Positions 21,750 through 32,580 of a DNA stretch of 64,000 bases are shown in pieces. The translations under genes and the position numbers were made by a program. How positions within the stretch are numbered: the stretch's first letter is position 1; each line of letters opens with the position of its first letter. This DNA is from Neocallimastix lanati (nom. inval.) (taxonomy: Eukaryota > Neocallimastigomycota > Neocallimastigomycetes > Neocallimastigales > Neocallimastigaceae): positions 851,983-915,982 of the forward strand of contig JACVTC010000077.1 in NCBI GenBank assembly GCA_016946835.1. Direction: 5' to 3'. The notes under the pieces were generated by a model that did not search any database, was not told the origin of the DNA, and saw nothing but the letters and a program-made list of their open reading frames with translations.

Positions 21750-22269
21750 AAAATAAATAATTCTTTAGTTATTTTATTATAATAGGTATAAAGTTTAATT
21801 AGTATATAAAAATATAATATTAATAAAAATAATTTTAATTAATAGATAACCAATAAGAATTAAGATAAATTATAGTATAAAAATAAGTGAAAGATAAAAT
21901 ATTAACAAAAGAAGAACTTAATAATCTAATATCTTTAAAGAATATAATAGTTAGAATAGGAATTATAAAATATTTATTCGGGTGAATAAATATTTAGGAT
22001 ATTTTGGTTAATATTATTATTAAAATATAAATTTAAAGATATAATAAAGTTATAATAAAATTAAATGTACTTATTTAAAGAACAAAACTTATAAATAAAA
22101 TAAAGACTTAAAAGTAATACATTATTATTTATTAAAAATTTATTATTAATTTTGTGTTATAATTTTTTTTATTTATTTCTTTTATTAGAATATATTATTT
22201 TATAGTTTTACAACTTGCTTTCCCCAAATCATATAAAAGGTACAATATATAAAAATAGCGTACCAAAAT

Positions 22270-22288
22270 TGGTGGAGAATCCGGGCGG
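22270..22288 (+). promoter_or_regulatory. Primer-binding site of I
   Basis: TGGTGGAGAATCCGGGCGG begins 4 nt after the LTR. It is the same site as in A1, A3 and B. The remaining leader to the gag ATG (22289-22504) is AT-rich without visible structure. Confidence 0.75.
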
Positions 22289-22504
22289 AAGCAAGATAAA
22301 ATAATATGAAAATAATAAGAGAAATTACTTTACTTTAATTCATTCATTTTTTATTTTATATATTTATAGTACAAAAGAGTTTATTATATTATTATAAAGC
22401 AATTTTTTTTTTATTTCTTCATTTATTTTTTTTACAAAACAATTATTATATTATAAATAAATATAACTATTTTATATTACTTTTTTTAATAAATTCTATT
22501 TATC

Positions 22505-23686
22505 ATGATTGACGCTGCCAAATTACAGAAAGCATTACCAAATCTTATCGACTATGGAAAAGATGTTAATGGATGGATGCATGAATTCGTCAGAGTGATG
22601 GAGCTCTACGATGTTGTGGAACCAAGAAGAATTTTTGTTTGGGCCAAAGAAGCAGTCGAAGAAGACATGCATGGGGCCTTAAACTCTTTAAAAAGTAAGA
22701 ATGGAAACGAAGTTAGATATCCCAGCTTCAAAGAAATCCAAGCTGCCGTTGAGGAGTACTTGCACATCACACCTAATTATAAATGTGCAGTATTAAAATC
22801 ATTAAAAATCAATAATAAAGAAACTATTAAAAAATTTAATCATAGATACAAAATATTATATAAAGGCCTACCAAGAGAATATCAAAAACTAATTTCAATA
22901 AAGGACTATACTACTGCTATAAGTACACGGGTCTTTCCTTGTTCAAGAGTTATGACAACCGAATGCGAAACTTTATCCGAAGCTTTTAAGGTAGCTGAAG
23001 TATCCGAAGAAGCTGAAAAAGAAATAATCAGTAATATTGGGCAAGATAATAATAAGAATAGATCTAATTTAATGTTCGTGCAAAATTTGGATAGTCCTAT
23101 AATGAATCACCCATTTTATCAGAATTTTTATGGAGAACCTTCTTATCAACATAATATAAATCAAAGTACTAATAGAAATGTTTACAATAATAATTTTCGT
23201 CCACCTTTTAGAAGGAACAACCGAAACTTTAGTAATGGTTCAAGATTTATGAACCTCAATAATAATTATAATACTAACGTCAATCAAAATATGAATAATA
23301 TCATGGATAACAACAACTATAATTATAATTATTTACCTAATAGAATACAAAATAGTAATAACTCTAATTACAATTATAAAAACAATAATATTAGTAACGA
23401 TAACAATACCAACAATATAGCTACCGCAGTTTCTCAAAATAGTAACGTATATGACAATAATAACGGTATTGATGCTAATATACTTACAACTACCATAAAT
23501 AGAAATCCAGGGGTTATTCCAAATAAGGAATATAATAAAAGTTTTAATAAAGACTACCAAAATAGGAAAACTACTTGTTTCCGTTGTTTCCAAAATGGGC
23601 ACAAGGCTTCAAACTGCCCCTATTCGTTCAAACAATTAGCGGAAATGGAAGAAAGGGGAATGATCAACAAATCTTTAAACCACTAA
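22505..23686 (+). CDS. gag: Gag of I (393 aa)
   Basis: This is the structural precursor of the virus-like particle. Residues 1-190 form the capsid-type region shared with A1, B and S. An Asn-rich linker (about 200-355) follows, then a CCHC knuckle (CFRCFQNGHKASNC, about residues 359-372), then the SFKQLAEMEE helix. The frame stops at TAA 23684-23686. The slippery heptamer U-UUA-AAC lies 6 nt before that stop, so a fraction of ribosomes should enter pol in the -1 frame. ATG 22505 gives the same N-terminus as the homologues. Confidence 0.93.
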   Translation: MIDAAKLQKALPNLIDYGKDVNGWMHEFVRVMELYDVVEPRRIFVWAKEAVEEDMHGALNSLKSKNGNEVRYPSFKEIQAAVEEYLHITPNYKCAVLKSLKINNKETIKKFNHRYKILYKGLPREYQKLISIKDYTTAISTRVFPCSRVMTTECETLSEAFKVAEVSEEAEKEIISNIGQDNNKNRSNLMFVQNLDSPIMNHPFYQNFYGEPSYQHNINQSTNRNVYNNNFRPPFRRNNRNFSNGSRFMNLNNNYNTNVNQNMNNIMDNNNYNYNYLPNRIQNSNNSNYNYKNNNISNDNNTNNIATAVSQNSNVYDNNNGIDANILTTTINRNPGVIPNKEYNKSFNKDYQNRKTTCFRCFQNGHKASNCPYSFKQLAEMEERGMINKSLNH

Positions 23687-26600
23687 ATGGGAGAAGGATA
23701 ACTCCCAGTAAACAAACCAACCACATGGAAGACAATGCTAATAAGTGTTATCATCATAATAGAAATATTAATAATAATAGTAACAATATTAATAATAATA
23801 GTAACAATATTAATAATAAATATATTAATAATAATAATATGAATAACCATAATAAATCAATATCAAATTATCAACCTTTACATATTAATAAACCAATTGA
23901 AGTTCTTGCACCAGTTGTCAGAAAACAAAAAGAAAAAAACGTAAATTCCATTCCTTATAATAAAGAGAAATCCAATGATATATTAAAGAATAATCCGACG
24001 CCGATTCAAACAGCAGCTATGAGACATAACAACAAATATGATGCTTGTCTTGATGAAGAAAAAAAGGTGCATAACCAAAAGAATCAAAATATGGAAACTA
24101 ATACTTTACCAATTGAAGATGTAATTATGATTAAAGATGATATTGAAGATAGTATACAAAATAATGAAATTAATAAAAATAAGTCTACAAATACAGTAGA
24201 TAAGAATACTACTTTAGATAAAAATAATAAAACTACCTCTAATAGTAATCAAACCGAAAAATTGGAGTACTTAGATCCTTCAATTATAGCCGAGAAGAAT
24301 ATTAGAACGAGTAAAAGAAACAATCATGAAGAAAGAATTAAAGATATTATTGAAAATGCAAAGAAATCTCCACCTTCGTTAAGTAACAACAAAGAATCTA
24401 AAGAAAAACATATTAAATTAATAGAACAATTTGATGATTATTTAATACAAGATCTATTAAAAGAAGTTGCATCTACTGAAGTTATTACTAAATTAGGATA
24501 CTTACTTGATCTATTCCCAAAATTCAGAACAGCATTTAGTAAAGCTTTGAAGCTTACTCCTAAAAGTAATGCTATTAATAATGTGATGACAATAGTTAAT
24601 AAATTTAAAATAATTAAAGTAAAAGGAAAAGTTGAAAATACCAATTGTGAGATATTTTTAGATACTTGCGCTAGTGTTAATGCTATTACGAGATCTGCTT
24701 TAGAAAAATATAATATAAACAAACCTGCCATAGGAAGAATCTCAGAAACTATTTTTCAAGCTTGTTCAAACTCGACGATTGAATCCGAAATATATGAGCT
24801 AGAAATAACTATAGGAGACAAGACTTTCCAAGATTATTTTAAAGTAATTGAAAAAGATGACCTTTTCGACATTCTAATTGGAGTTGATTCATTAAAGAAA
24901 AATAGGTTTGATATTAACCTAGTTAATGACTCATTATATTATATTAATGAAGATAATACTTACAAGAAATTAGCTGACCTTTACTACGATATTAATCTGA
25001 AAACCCCAATTGACTCAGGAGAAGAAATTAATAAAGAAAACACAAATGCATCTACACCCTTACTACTTACTATAGTTATTCAGAATAAAGATAAACAATT
25101 AGAACAAACTATTAATGTTAAAGAAAATCTAATAAATGATATTATTAATGCCGTACCTAGTGAACATAAGAACTCTATAAAAGAGCTATTCGAAATTTTT
25201 AAAGACATATTAGCTGTGAAGACTGATGACCTTGGAACTTCTAAATTATTACCACATAGAATTAATTTAATTTCAAATGCTAAACCAATAAAACTGAAAG
25301 CATATAAACTTTCTAAAGCTCAATCTATGGCTCTCAAAGAAATACTTACATTTTTAATCAATAATCGGTTGATTGAACCGTCTTTCTCTGCCTGGTCCTT
25401 TCCTGTTGTCTTAGTACCTAAAAAGAATAATAAAGATTGGAGAATGTGCGTTGATTACCGTAAATTAAACAATATAACAATTAAAGATTCATATTCATTA
25501 CCTTTAATCGATGAAATTCTTTTGCAAATCGGAAATAATTCACAAATCCTGTCTACGATTGACCTTTTTTCAGGATACCACCAAATCCCAATGGCTCCCG
25601 AAGATAAAGAAAAGACTGCATTTACCACAATGTATGGCAATTACAACTTCAGAGTAATGCCATTTGGTTTATGTAACGCCCCAGCAACCTTTCAGAGAGA
25701 AATGAACAAAATATTTTTTGAATTAATCGGTGAATGCGTATTTATTTATATTGATGATATAGTTATATTTTCTAAAGATATAAATGAACATATTTTACAC
25801 TTACGTCGTGTTTTTAAGATACTAAAAGACAATGGATTAAAAATTAATTTGGAAAAATGTTCATTCTTTAAAAAAGAAGTTTCACTACTTGGTCACAAGC
25901 TCTCGACAGATGGTATTTCTCCTATTCCTGAAAAAGTAAAAACAATTGTTAATTGGTTACCACCTAAAAATACTACACAACTTAAATCTTTTCTTGGTGC
26001 TATAGGATATTATCGCAAATTTATTAAAAATTTTGCTCAAATAGCAAAACCATTATTTTACCTTTTAAAGAAGAACTCGATATTTAACTTTTCCGAAGAG
26101 TGTATTAAAGCATTTGAAGAATTAAAAAATAAATTAATACAAGCACCTATATTAACTCCCCCAGATTTTTCTAAACCATTTATTATACGTACCGATGCTT
26201 CTAGAGATGGACTAGGAGGTGTTCTTCTACAACGAGATAAAAATAATCTTGAGGTTCCTATTTTTTATGAAAGTAGATCATTAAGTAAATCGGAAGAAAA
26301 TTATAGTATTACTGACCTGGAAGGTAAAGCTATCTTCCATTGTGTTCAGAAATTTAAACAATTTATCACTGGTAATTCTTTTATAACTATAGTTTATACT
26401 GACCATAAACCGCTTGTTGGTATATTTAATAATCGTGAACCTACCAATAGTAGACATCTCAAATGGGTTACGGAATTATCCATCTTGAATGTTAAAGTCG
26501 AATATCAAGAGGGGAGGAAGAATGTCATAGCTGATGCTCTTTCTAGATTGGAAACTTCTGATAAACCTAAAGAAACAATAAATATTATATATAACAATAA

Positions 26601-27834
26601 TAATGAAGTTGATAATAGTGATAATGGTATAAATGTTAATAATAATAATAATAATAATAGTAATAGTATTAATAAATTTATAGAAGATTATATCAAAAAA
26701 AGAATAATAATTATTGATGGCAAAGAATATTATAAACAAGGCGATAAATTAAGGTACATAGTGAAAAGCATAGAAGAAAAATTAACATTAATTGATCAAG
26801 CTCATCAAATTGGCCATGAAGGAGTATATAAAACATACAACAGACTAAAAAGAGATTATTATTGGAAAAATATGAAAAAGGATATTAATAATTATATTCG
26901 ATGTTGTTACAAATGCCAAACATGTAAGCCACAAACATTAAATCAATTTCCAGAAGATAATGCCACTCCTCCAGGATACCCTTTCTCAAGAGTTGGACTC
27001 GATTTAATTGGACCCCTACCAGAAACTCCAAGAGGTAATAGATTTATAATTGTTCTAGTTGACTATTTAACCAAATGGGTAGAGGCTGAACCATTAGTAA
27101 CATCGGAAGCAGATGACGTGATAAACTTTTTAAAGAAAGTATTCTCAAGACATGGTATCCCTGAGATACTGGTAACAGACAATGGTCCACAGTTCACCGC
27201 AGATAAAACAAAAGCATTCTTAGATCTACACGATGTTTATGTTCACTATATTTCAACTTACCATCCAGCCTCGAATGGAGAAGTTGAAAACAGAAACAAA
27301 GAAATTGGGAAGTATCTACGAATCCTGGGAAAAAAAGATAAGCATTGGGATGAGACTTTATATAGTGCTTTATGGGCACTACGTACTTGTAAAAGTGAAG
27401 TTACAAAACACAGTAGCTTCGAATTATTGTATGGAAGGAGGGATATACAACCTTTCGAATTATCCATTAATATTGAAAAGAAAAATGAATGGGAAAGTGA
27501 TGAAGAGTACTGGCTCAGAAAATTTTTGATACATGATAAGTGGATAAAGGAAGCCATAAGAAATATTGTAACCGCAAACAAACTTTGGTCCGATAGAAGG
27601 AAGCAAATCAAAAGAATGAGAAGTGACTATAAACCAGGGGACTTAGTATTAGTGAAAGTATTTAATCGAAGGAAGCTAGACCCATTCTTCACAGGACCAT
27701 TACAAATTGTTAAAAGAGAATTAAACACAGTGACAGTATGCGACCCAACGACTGGTGAACTAGCAGAACGTAATATCCACCTGAAGAATATTATTCCATA
27801 CTTTACGGAACTAAACCTCACAAATGAAGACTAA
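23575..27834 (+). CDS. pol: Pol of I: protease-RT-RNase H-integrase, made by -1 frameshift
   Basis: The open frame begins at 23575 inside gag; translation should enter at the slippery site near 23680. An Asn-rich linker leads to the aspartic protease at about D363, where the usual DTG reads D-T-C (FLDTCAS). RT has GYHQI, MPFGL and YIDD (D727-D728). RNase H has RTDAS (D874) and YTDH (about D943). The integrase zinc finger is H1077-x3-H1081, C1111-x2-C1114. The core triad is D1143, D1202 and E1238, with exactly 35 residues between the last two. A GP(L/F) module follows, with no chromodomain. There is no internal stop. All enzymatic residues are present except the unusual protease Cys. Confidence 0.95.
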   Translation: MFPLFPKWAQGFKLPLFVQTISGNGRKGNDQQIFKPLNGRRITPSKQTNHMEDNANKCYHHNRNINNNSNNINNNSNNINNKYINNNNMNNHNKSISNYQPLHINKPIEVLAPVVRKQKEKNVNSIPYNKEKSNDILKNNPTPIQTAAMRHNNKYDACLDEEKKVHNQKNQNMETNTLPIEDVIMIKDDIEDSIQNNEINKNKSTNTVDKNTTLDKNNKTTSNSNQTEKLEYLDPSIIAEKNIRTSKRNNHEERIKDIIENAKKSPPSLSNNKESKEKHIKLIEQFDDYLIQDLLKEVASTEVITKLGYLLDLFPKFRTAFSKALKLTPKSNAINNVMTIVNKFKIIKVKGKVENTNCEIFLDTCASVNAITRSALEKYNINKPAIGRISETIFQACSNSTIESEIYELEITIGDKTFQDYFKVIEKDDLFDILIGVDSLKKNRFDINLVNDSLYYINEDNTYKKLADLYYDINLKTPIDSGEEINKENTNASTPLLLTIVIQNKDKQLEQTINVKENLINDIINAVPSEHKNSIKELFEIFKDILAVKTDDLGTSKLLPHRINLISNAKPIKLKAYKLSKAQSMALKEILTFLINNRLIEPSFSAWSFPVVLVPKKNNKDWRMCVDYRKLNNITIKDSYSLPLIDEILLQIGNNSQILSTIDLFSGYHQIPMAPEDKEKTAFTTMYGNYNFRVMPFGLCNAPATFQREMNKIFFELIGECVFIYIDDIVIFSKDINEHILHLRRVFKILKDNGLKINLEKCSFFKKEVSLLGHKLSTDGISPIPEKVKTIVNWLPPKNTTQLKSFLGAIGYYRKFIKNFAQIAKPLFYLLKKNSIFNFSEECIKAFEELKNKLIQAPILTPPDFSKPFIIRTDASRDGLGGVLLQRDKNNLEVPIFYESRSLSKSEENYSITDLEGKAIFHCVQKFKQFITGNSFITIVYTDHKPLVGIFNNREPTNSRHLKWVTELSILNVKVEYQEGRKNVIADALSRLETSDKPKETINIIYNNNNEVDNSDNGINVNNNNNNNSNSINKFIEDYIKKRIIIIDGKEYYKQGDKLRYIVKSIEEKLTLIDQAHQIGHEGVYKTYNRLKRDYYWKNMKKDINNYIRCCYKCQTCKPQTLNQFPEDNATPPGYPFSRVGLDLIGPLPETPRGNRFIIVLVDYLTKWVEAEPLVTSEADDVINFLKKVFSRHGIPEILVTDNGPQFTADKTKAFLDLHDVYVHYISTYHPASNGEVENRNKEIGKYLRILGKKDKHWDETLYSALWALRTCKSEVTKHSSFELLYGRRDIQPFELSINIEKKNEWESDEEYWLRKFLIHDKWIKEAIRNIVTANKLWSDRRKQIKRMRSDYKPGDLVLVKVFNRRKLDPFFTGPLQIVKRELNTVTVCDPTTGELAERNIHLKNIIPYFTELNLTNED
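23674..23707 (+). promoter_or_regulatory. -1 ribosomal frameshift signal, gag to pol of I
   Basis: TTTAAAC (23674-23680) is in the correct phase (T-TTA-AAC). A 7-nt spacer containing the gag stop follows, then the stem TGGGAG (23688-23693), loop AAGGATAA, and CTCCCA (23702-23707). Pol is in the -1 frame. Near-identical signals occur in H, Q, S and T. Confidence 0.88.
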
Positions 27835-28574
27835 GATACTTATTAGATAATATAAATATATTTACAATAATTATTAAATAATTAAAACAATATTTATAGC
27901 AAGTTTTTTTTAATAAGTAGATAATCAAAGAATATAAATTTAAAAAAAAAAAAAAAAAAAAAAATAATAATATTTACATATGAATTTTTTTTATTTATTA
28001 ATATTTATTATCAATTATAAATTAAAAAATAATATATATAAAATAAATATGGTTTTTATCAAAAAAAAAAAAAAAAAAAAAAAAATATATATATTTTAAT
28101 ACAACCTATAACTTCCTGACAATAACACGCTTTAAAAAAAAAATTATAGAGATAGATAAATAATACAATTATATAATTTTCAGAATATAGATAACGACAA
28201 AAAAAAAAAAAAAACGCGTTTGAATTTCAACTTACAAAAATAAACATTTAGCTATTGTTGAAAAGTTTAATAAATTAATTCACATTTCTAATCCAGTAAT
28301 TTCTTTTATTAGATATAAATAATAAAATATAATAAAAATATAATAATAGATTATAATAGTAAAATATAATAGTAAAATAGAATAGTAAAATAGAATAGTA
28401 AAATATAATAGTAAAATAGAATAGTAAAATAGAATAGTAAAATATAATAGTAAAATATAATATTAAAATATACAAAGATATATAGACAGAATATATATAA
28501 ATTAAATTAGTAAACAAGTATATAATTTTATAAAATTTTATAAACAATATAACATAATTTTACAATTTACTTAC

Positions 28575-28634
<60 letters not shown>

Positions 28635-28756
28635 GCATATACAATATAGTATAAAATTACATATATGTAATGTATACATGTACATTATTGTATGAAATTG
28701 TATATATATAATATAAAAAAACAAAAAAAAAAATTTATATAGTTATATAGTTCAAA

Positions 28757-28799
<43 letters not shown>

Positions 28800-28851
28800 A
28801 AAGAATATAATAACATTTTTTTTAATTTTATCCATTATATCCATAAATCAC
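27835..28851 (+). other. I 3' untranslated region
   Basis: About 1 kb of non-coding, A-run-rich sequence. It includes a tandem repeat of a 13-bp unit (AATAGTAAAATAG and variants, about nine copies) at 28353-28468, and A-runs of 20-50 nt. No ORF or conserved motif was seen. Confidence 0.75.
28353..28468. repeat. 13-bp tandem repeat (about nine copies)
   Basis: The unit AATAGTAAAATAG alternates with AATAGTAAAATAT within the I 3' untranslated region. Confidence 0.85.
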
Positions 28852-28889
28852 GACTTCAAGGGACGAAGTCTAGACAAAGTGGGGCGTCT
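28852..28889 (+). promoter_or_regulatory. Hairpin plus polypurine tract of I
   Basis: The stem GACTTC/GAAGTC with loop AAGGGAC (28852-28870) and the tract agtggggcgtct end at the 3' LTR, as in A1 and B. Confidence 0.8.
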
Positions 28890-29450
28890 TGGTACGTTAC
28901 TCACTAAAATAGAATAAATTATTAAAAATATAAGAAAATAAATAATTCTTTAGTTATTTTATTATAATAGGTATAAGGTTTAATTAGTATATAAAAATAT
29001 AATATTAATAAAAATAATTTTAATTAATAGATAACCAATAAGAATTAAGATAAATTATAGTATAAAAATAAGTGAAAGATAAAATATTAACAAAAGAGGA
29101 ACTTAATAATCTAATATCTTTAAAGAATATAATAGTTAGAATAGGAATTATAAAATATTTATTCGGGTGAATAAATATTTAGGATATTTTGGTTAATATT
29201 ATTATTAAAATATAAATTTAAAGATATAATAAAGTTATAATAAAATTAAATGTACTTATTTAAAGAACAAAACTTATAAATAAAATAAAGACTTAAAAGT
29301 AACACATTATTATTTATTAAAAATTTATTATTAATTTTGTGTTATAATTTTTTTTATTTATTTCTTTTATTAGAATATATTATTTTATAGTTTTACAACT
29401 TGCTTTCCCCAAATCATATAAAAGGTACAATATATAAAAATAACGTACCA
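28890..29450 (+). repeat. I 3' LTR
   Basis: It is 561 bp with TGGTACG..CGTACCA ends. It is followed by TTTT and then the D' LTR. Confidence 0.92.
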
Positions 29451-29453
29451 TTT

Positions 29454-30502
29454 TGATAAATAACAAAATTATTAAATTAAAATAAATAATAAAAAACAAA
29501 TTCTTGTTAAAGTTTTCTAACTTAACCCAAAAATTAATCCATTCTAAAAAAAATTAAATCCATATTTAAGAAAAATTAATTAAATAAAGATAATTAAAAT
29601 AAAATAATAATAAATTAATTAATCATTAATAATTTTAATTAAAAACTAAAATAAATTAATAAATAATATTTTTCTAAAACTACAAATAAACAAAATAATA
29701 AACATATTTAATAAATTATAAACAACAAATAAACAAACTTATAAAAAACGCAAAATTAAAATTAAATAGTTAAATAATTTTTTAAGTTACTTTTATTTAA
29801 AATAATGATTATTTTATTTATTTTATAACTCAACTTTTATAAACAAATTGTAATTAAAATAACATTTTAAAACTCATCTTTATTAACATTTTAATTGTAA
29901 ATATTGTTTAATTTAATAATAAATTATTCTTTATTTCTCTTTTATTAATTTTATTATTTTTAATGTAAATAGTTTAAAATCAAAGAAAAATATAAAAACA
30001 TGTAAATATTTCTTATAAATTATTCTTTATTATTAATTATTTAATAAATTATTATAAATATTTTATTAGTTTTAATAATCAAAATAATATGATTATTAAT
30101 TATTTAATAAATTATTATAGATGTTTTATTAGTTTTAATAATCAATTTTTATGATTATTAATTATTTTGATAAATTATTATATATTTTATTAGTTATTAA
30201 TAATCAGTTTTATTATTAAAATTTAAAATAAATTAGTTTAAATAATAAATATTTCATTTTATTATTTTATTAGTTTTAACAATTATTTTATTAATTTAAA
30301 CAAAATTAATTATTAAATAAATAAAGATTAATATTAAAAATAAAAATAAATTTTTTTAATAAAACATTTTTGTGTTTAATAATAAAACATATTTATTTTT
30401 TTTTTTTTAAATTTTTTTAAATCAATTTTATTCAGTATTTATCCTTTTATTCACTTCTACAAAATTTAATTTTTGTAGATTAAGAATATTAGGTATAAAT
30501 CA
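29454..30502 (+). repeat. D' LTR-like segment
   Basis: It begins TGATAAATAAC like D2, ends ATAAATCA, and has a TATA-like box with downstream ACATGTAAATATTTC near 29985-30015. A 62-65 bp unit is repeated three times at about 30030-30205. No coding sequence was seen. Confidence 0.6.
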
Positions 30503-30507
30503 TTTTT

Positions 30508-31044
30508 TGATACGATACCACACTAAAAACATTATTAGAAATAGTTTTAGAAATTAGTTAAAGTAATAAATTAAAAATTAATAATGATTGGTAGATAATT
30601 AAATAAGACTAAATAGTTAGATACATATTTTGATAATTCATTAATAATTAAACGAGGAGTTCTTTGTTATAATATAGGAAATATATAATAAAGATATTTC
30701 AAAATAACAGGTTTATTAGTAGAAAATATAATAGTTTATAGAGTAATAAATAATAATTATTAAGTGTATAATTAGATAGTTAGTGAGAAAGATAATAATA
30801 AATATATAACTTGTATTTTTATATTTTTGTAAACATTGAGAATAATGTAATAAAAATAAATAAAGAAATAAGAATAAATAAATAAAGACAAATCTTTACA
30901 TTTAAATTATATATTTATATTTATACATTATGTGTTATTATTATATTTATTAGAATATATTATTTTGTTAATAATTCCCTTCTGACAACGTCCAAACAAA
31001 TAAAATTATTTAGATACATCTTTAAATATAAAAGATACGTATCA
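30508..31044 (+). repeat. A3 5' LTR
   Basis: It is the same length as, and differs only at scattered bases from, the two A1 LTRs. TTTTT separates it from D'. Confidence 0.92.
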
Positions 31045-31889
31045 AAATTGGTGGAGAATCCGGGCGCTGTCAGAAGCAAAATAATATGAAAATAATAAAA
31101 ATAATAAAAAACTAATGTGTAAATAAATAATAAAATATTTATAATAAAAAAAAAATAATAAAAAAAAAAGAATGAATATACAACAAGTGATAAATAAACT
31201 ACCCATATTGGAACAATATGGAGTAGATATAAATGGATGGCTTAATGATTTCAATAGAATAATGGAACTATATGATATAAATAAGCCTGAAAGAAAATTT
31301 ACTTTCTTAAAAGAATGTGTGGAATTCGAATTAAGAGAGGAACTTATATTATTAAAAGAGAAGAATAATGTTATTCCTCAGCTAGAAGAAATAAAATGTG
31401 TAATTGAAAATTATCTAAAATATGAAGATATGGATAAAAAGGAACTTTTAGTAGTAATGATCTCTCAAAATATTGAAAACTTCATTAACAAAAAAATTAT
31501 TGAAATTGAAGGAAGAAAATACTATAAGCAAAATGGTAGGTTGAGGAAAATAATTGAAGATGAAAAAGAAAAGTATCGGTTAGTAGAAGCAGCACATATT
31601 GTAGGACATGAAGGAATCTACAAGACTTACCATAGATTGAAACCAAATTATTATTGGAAAGGCATGAATAGGGATATAAATCTGTATATCAAATATTGCC
31701 CTAAATGCCAGATGTATAAACGTCAGAAGCAGAACGAAAATGTAGAAAATATTCCAACTAAACCAGGGTATCCTTTCTCTAGGGTTGGACTGGACCTTGT
31801 GGGACCATTACCGAGAACAAAAACGGGAAATAAGTTTATAATAATTTTAATGGACTACCTAACCAAGTGGATAGAAGCAGTTAAGATTT
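30508..31889 (+). mobile_element. Element A3: truncated A-family element
   Basis: An intact 537-bp A LTR (30508-31044), PBS (31049-31066) and gag start are followed by an in-frame jump into integrase. The right part is cut off where U sequence begins near 31886-31890, with short shared sequence (AGCAG) at the join. No 3' LTR remains. Confidence 0.85.
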
Positions 31890-31924
31890 TTAAAATAAAA
31901 TTTAAAATAAAATTTGTTTTATAA
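31172..31924 (+). pseudogene. Gag-integrase fusion of A3 (250 aa open frame)
   Basis: The first 79 residues are A1 Gag with one or two changes. At ENYLK the frame passes without interruption into the integrase N-terminus. The zinc finger (HIVGHEG..CPKCQ) and the first core aspartate (VGLDLVGPLP) are present. The core ends at KWIEA, and the last 12 residues come from U. The second Asp and the Glu of the DDE triad are missing, so it cannot integrate. The integrase part resembles I, which shows that an A-family member once carried pol. Gag zinc knuckle, protease, RT and RNase H are deleted in frame. Confidence 0.85.
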
Positions 31925-32562
31925 AAATAACTATTCTAATAATAGTTTTCTACTATACTATACTATACTATTCTATTCTATACTATGCTATTTTCCTTTA
32001 CTATTCTATGCTATATTATGCTATACTATACTATTTTCCAACTATCATTCAATAGTTGAAAATTAACTCTTTTTATACTTTTTGAAAATTAAAATTTAAA
32101 TTGAATAAATTGTAATAAACTAACTAAAATATTATTATATATTTGTAATTACATTTAATAATAAATTACATGAAATTTTATGAATTATTTTAATATAAAA
32201 ACTATTTAAAACTATCTAATATTTCTAAAATAAATAAACAAAACGGCAAGTTTTTGTAAACAAACGGAAAAGGCAATTTTTCTTTGATTATTTTAATTTA
32301 ACTAATTTATGACTAATTATTTTTAATTTACAAAGTTTCATGACTAATTATTTTTAATTTACAAAGTTTCATGATTCAAAGTGGGTAATAATGATGTAAA
32401 TTCTCCAAATAATTTAGTCATACATTTCTGAGAAAAATATTTAAATTAATAATTTGGAATACATTTAAATTTATATTAAAAATTTGGAAAACATTTTTAT
32501 CCACAATAATTTACATTACATTACATTTAAATACGTATTCAAATTATTAAATATTTTACAAC
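31888..32562 (-). repeat. U LTR next to K, truncated (probable K 3' LTR)
   Basis: It matches U at 15124-15882, with TGTAAAATATTT at its right end facing the K polypurine tract. The promoter region reads on the minus strand (AAGTATAAAAAGAG and hairpin CAACTAT..ATAGTTG near 32040-32060). The left end is lost at the junction with A3. A CTATA/CTATG-type microsatellite occupies 31945-32040. Confidence 0.7.
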
Positions 32563-32580
32563 ATGGTCCTCCTCCAGGAT
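32563..32580 (-). promoter_or_regulatory. Polypurine tract of K
   Basis: The minus strand reads cctggaggaggaccatgt immediately before TGTAAAATATTT of U. The 370 bp between this and the pol end (32581-32952) are AT-rich and non-coding. Confidence 0.6.

Larger units (their letters stand above)
20381..22265 (+). repeat. I 5' LTR, split by nested M and L
   Basis: Bases 20381-20430 and 21750-22265 together match the 561-bp 3' LTR. AAAAT is duplicated around M (20426-20430, 21750-21754). The shared block TTAGAATATATTATTTT is at 22184-22200. Confidence 0.9.
20381..29450 (+). mobile_element. Element I: complete Ty3/gypsy element with TTTT flanks and disrupted 5' LTR
   Basis: The LTRs have TGGTACG..CGTACCA ends. 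The 3' LTR (28890-29450, 561 bp) is intact. The 5' LTR (20381-22265) is split by a nested M, which holds a nested L. Outside these, the two LTRs differ at only about four positions. Gag and pol are intact and joined by a -1 frameshift signal. The PBS and hairpin-PPT module match A1 and B. I is therefore the best candidate in the window for a helper of A and B, although its promoter is now interrupted. Confidence 0.92.

Noticed and set aside
28275..28547. 90-aa Tyr/Ile-rich ORF over the 13-bp repeat
   Set aside because: It is periodic and explained by the tandem repeat alone.
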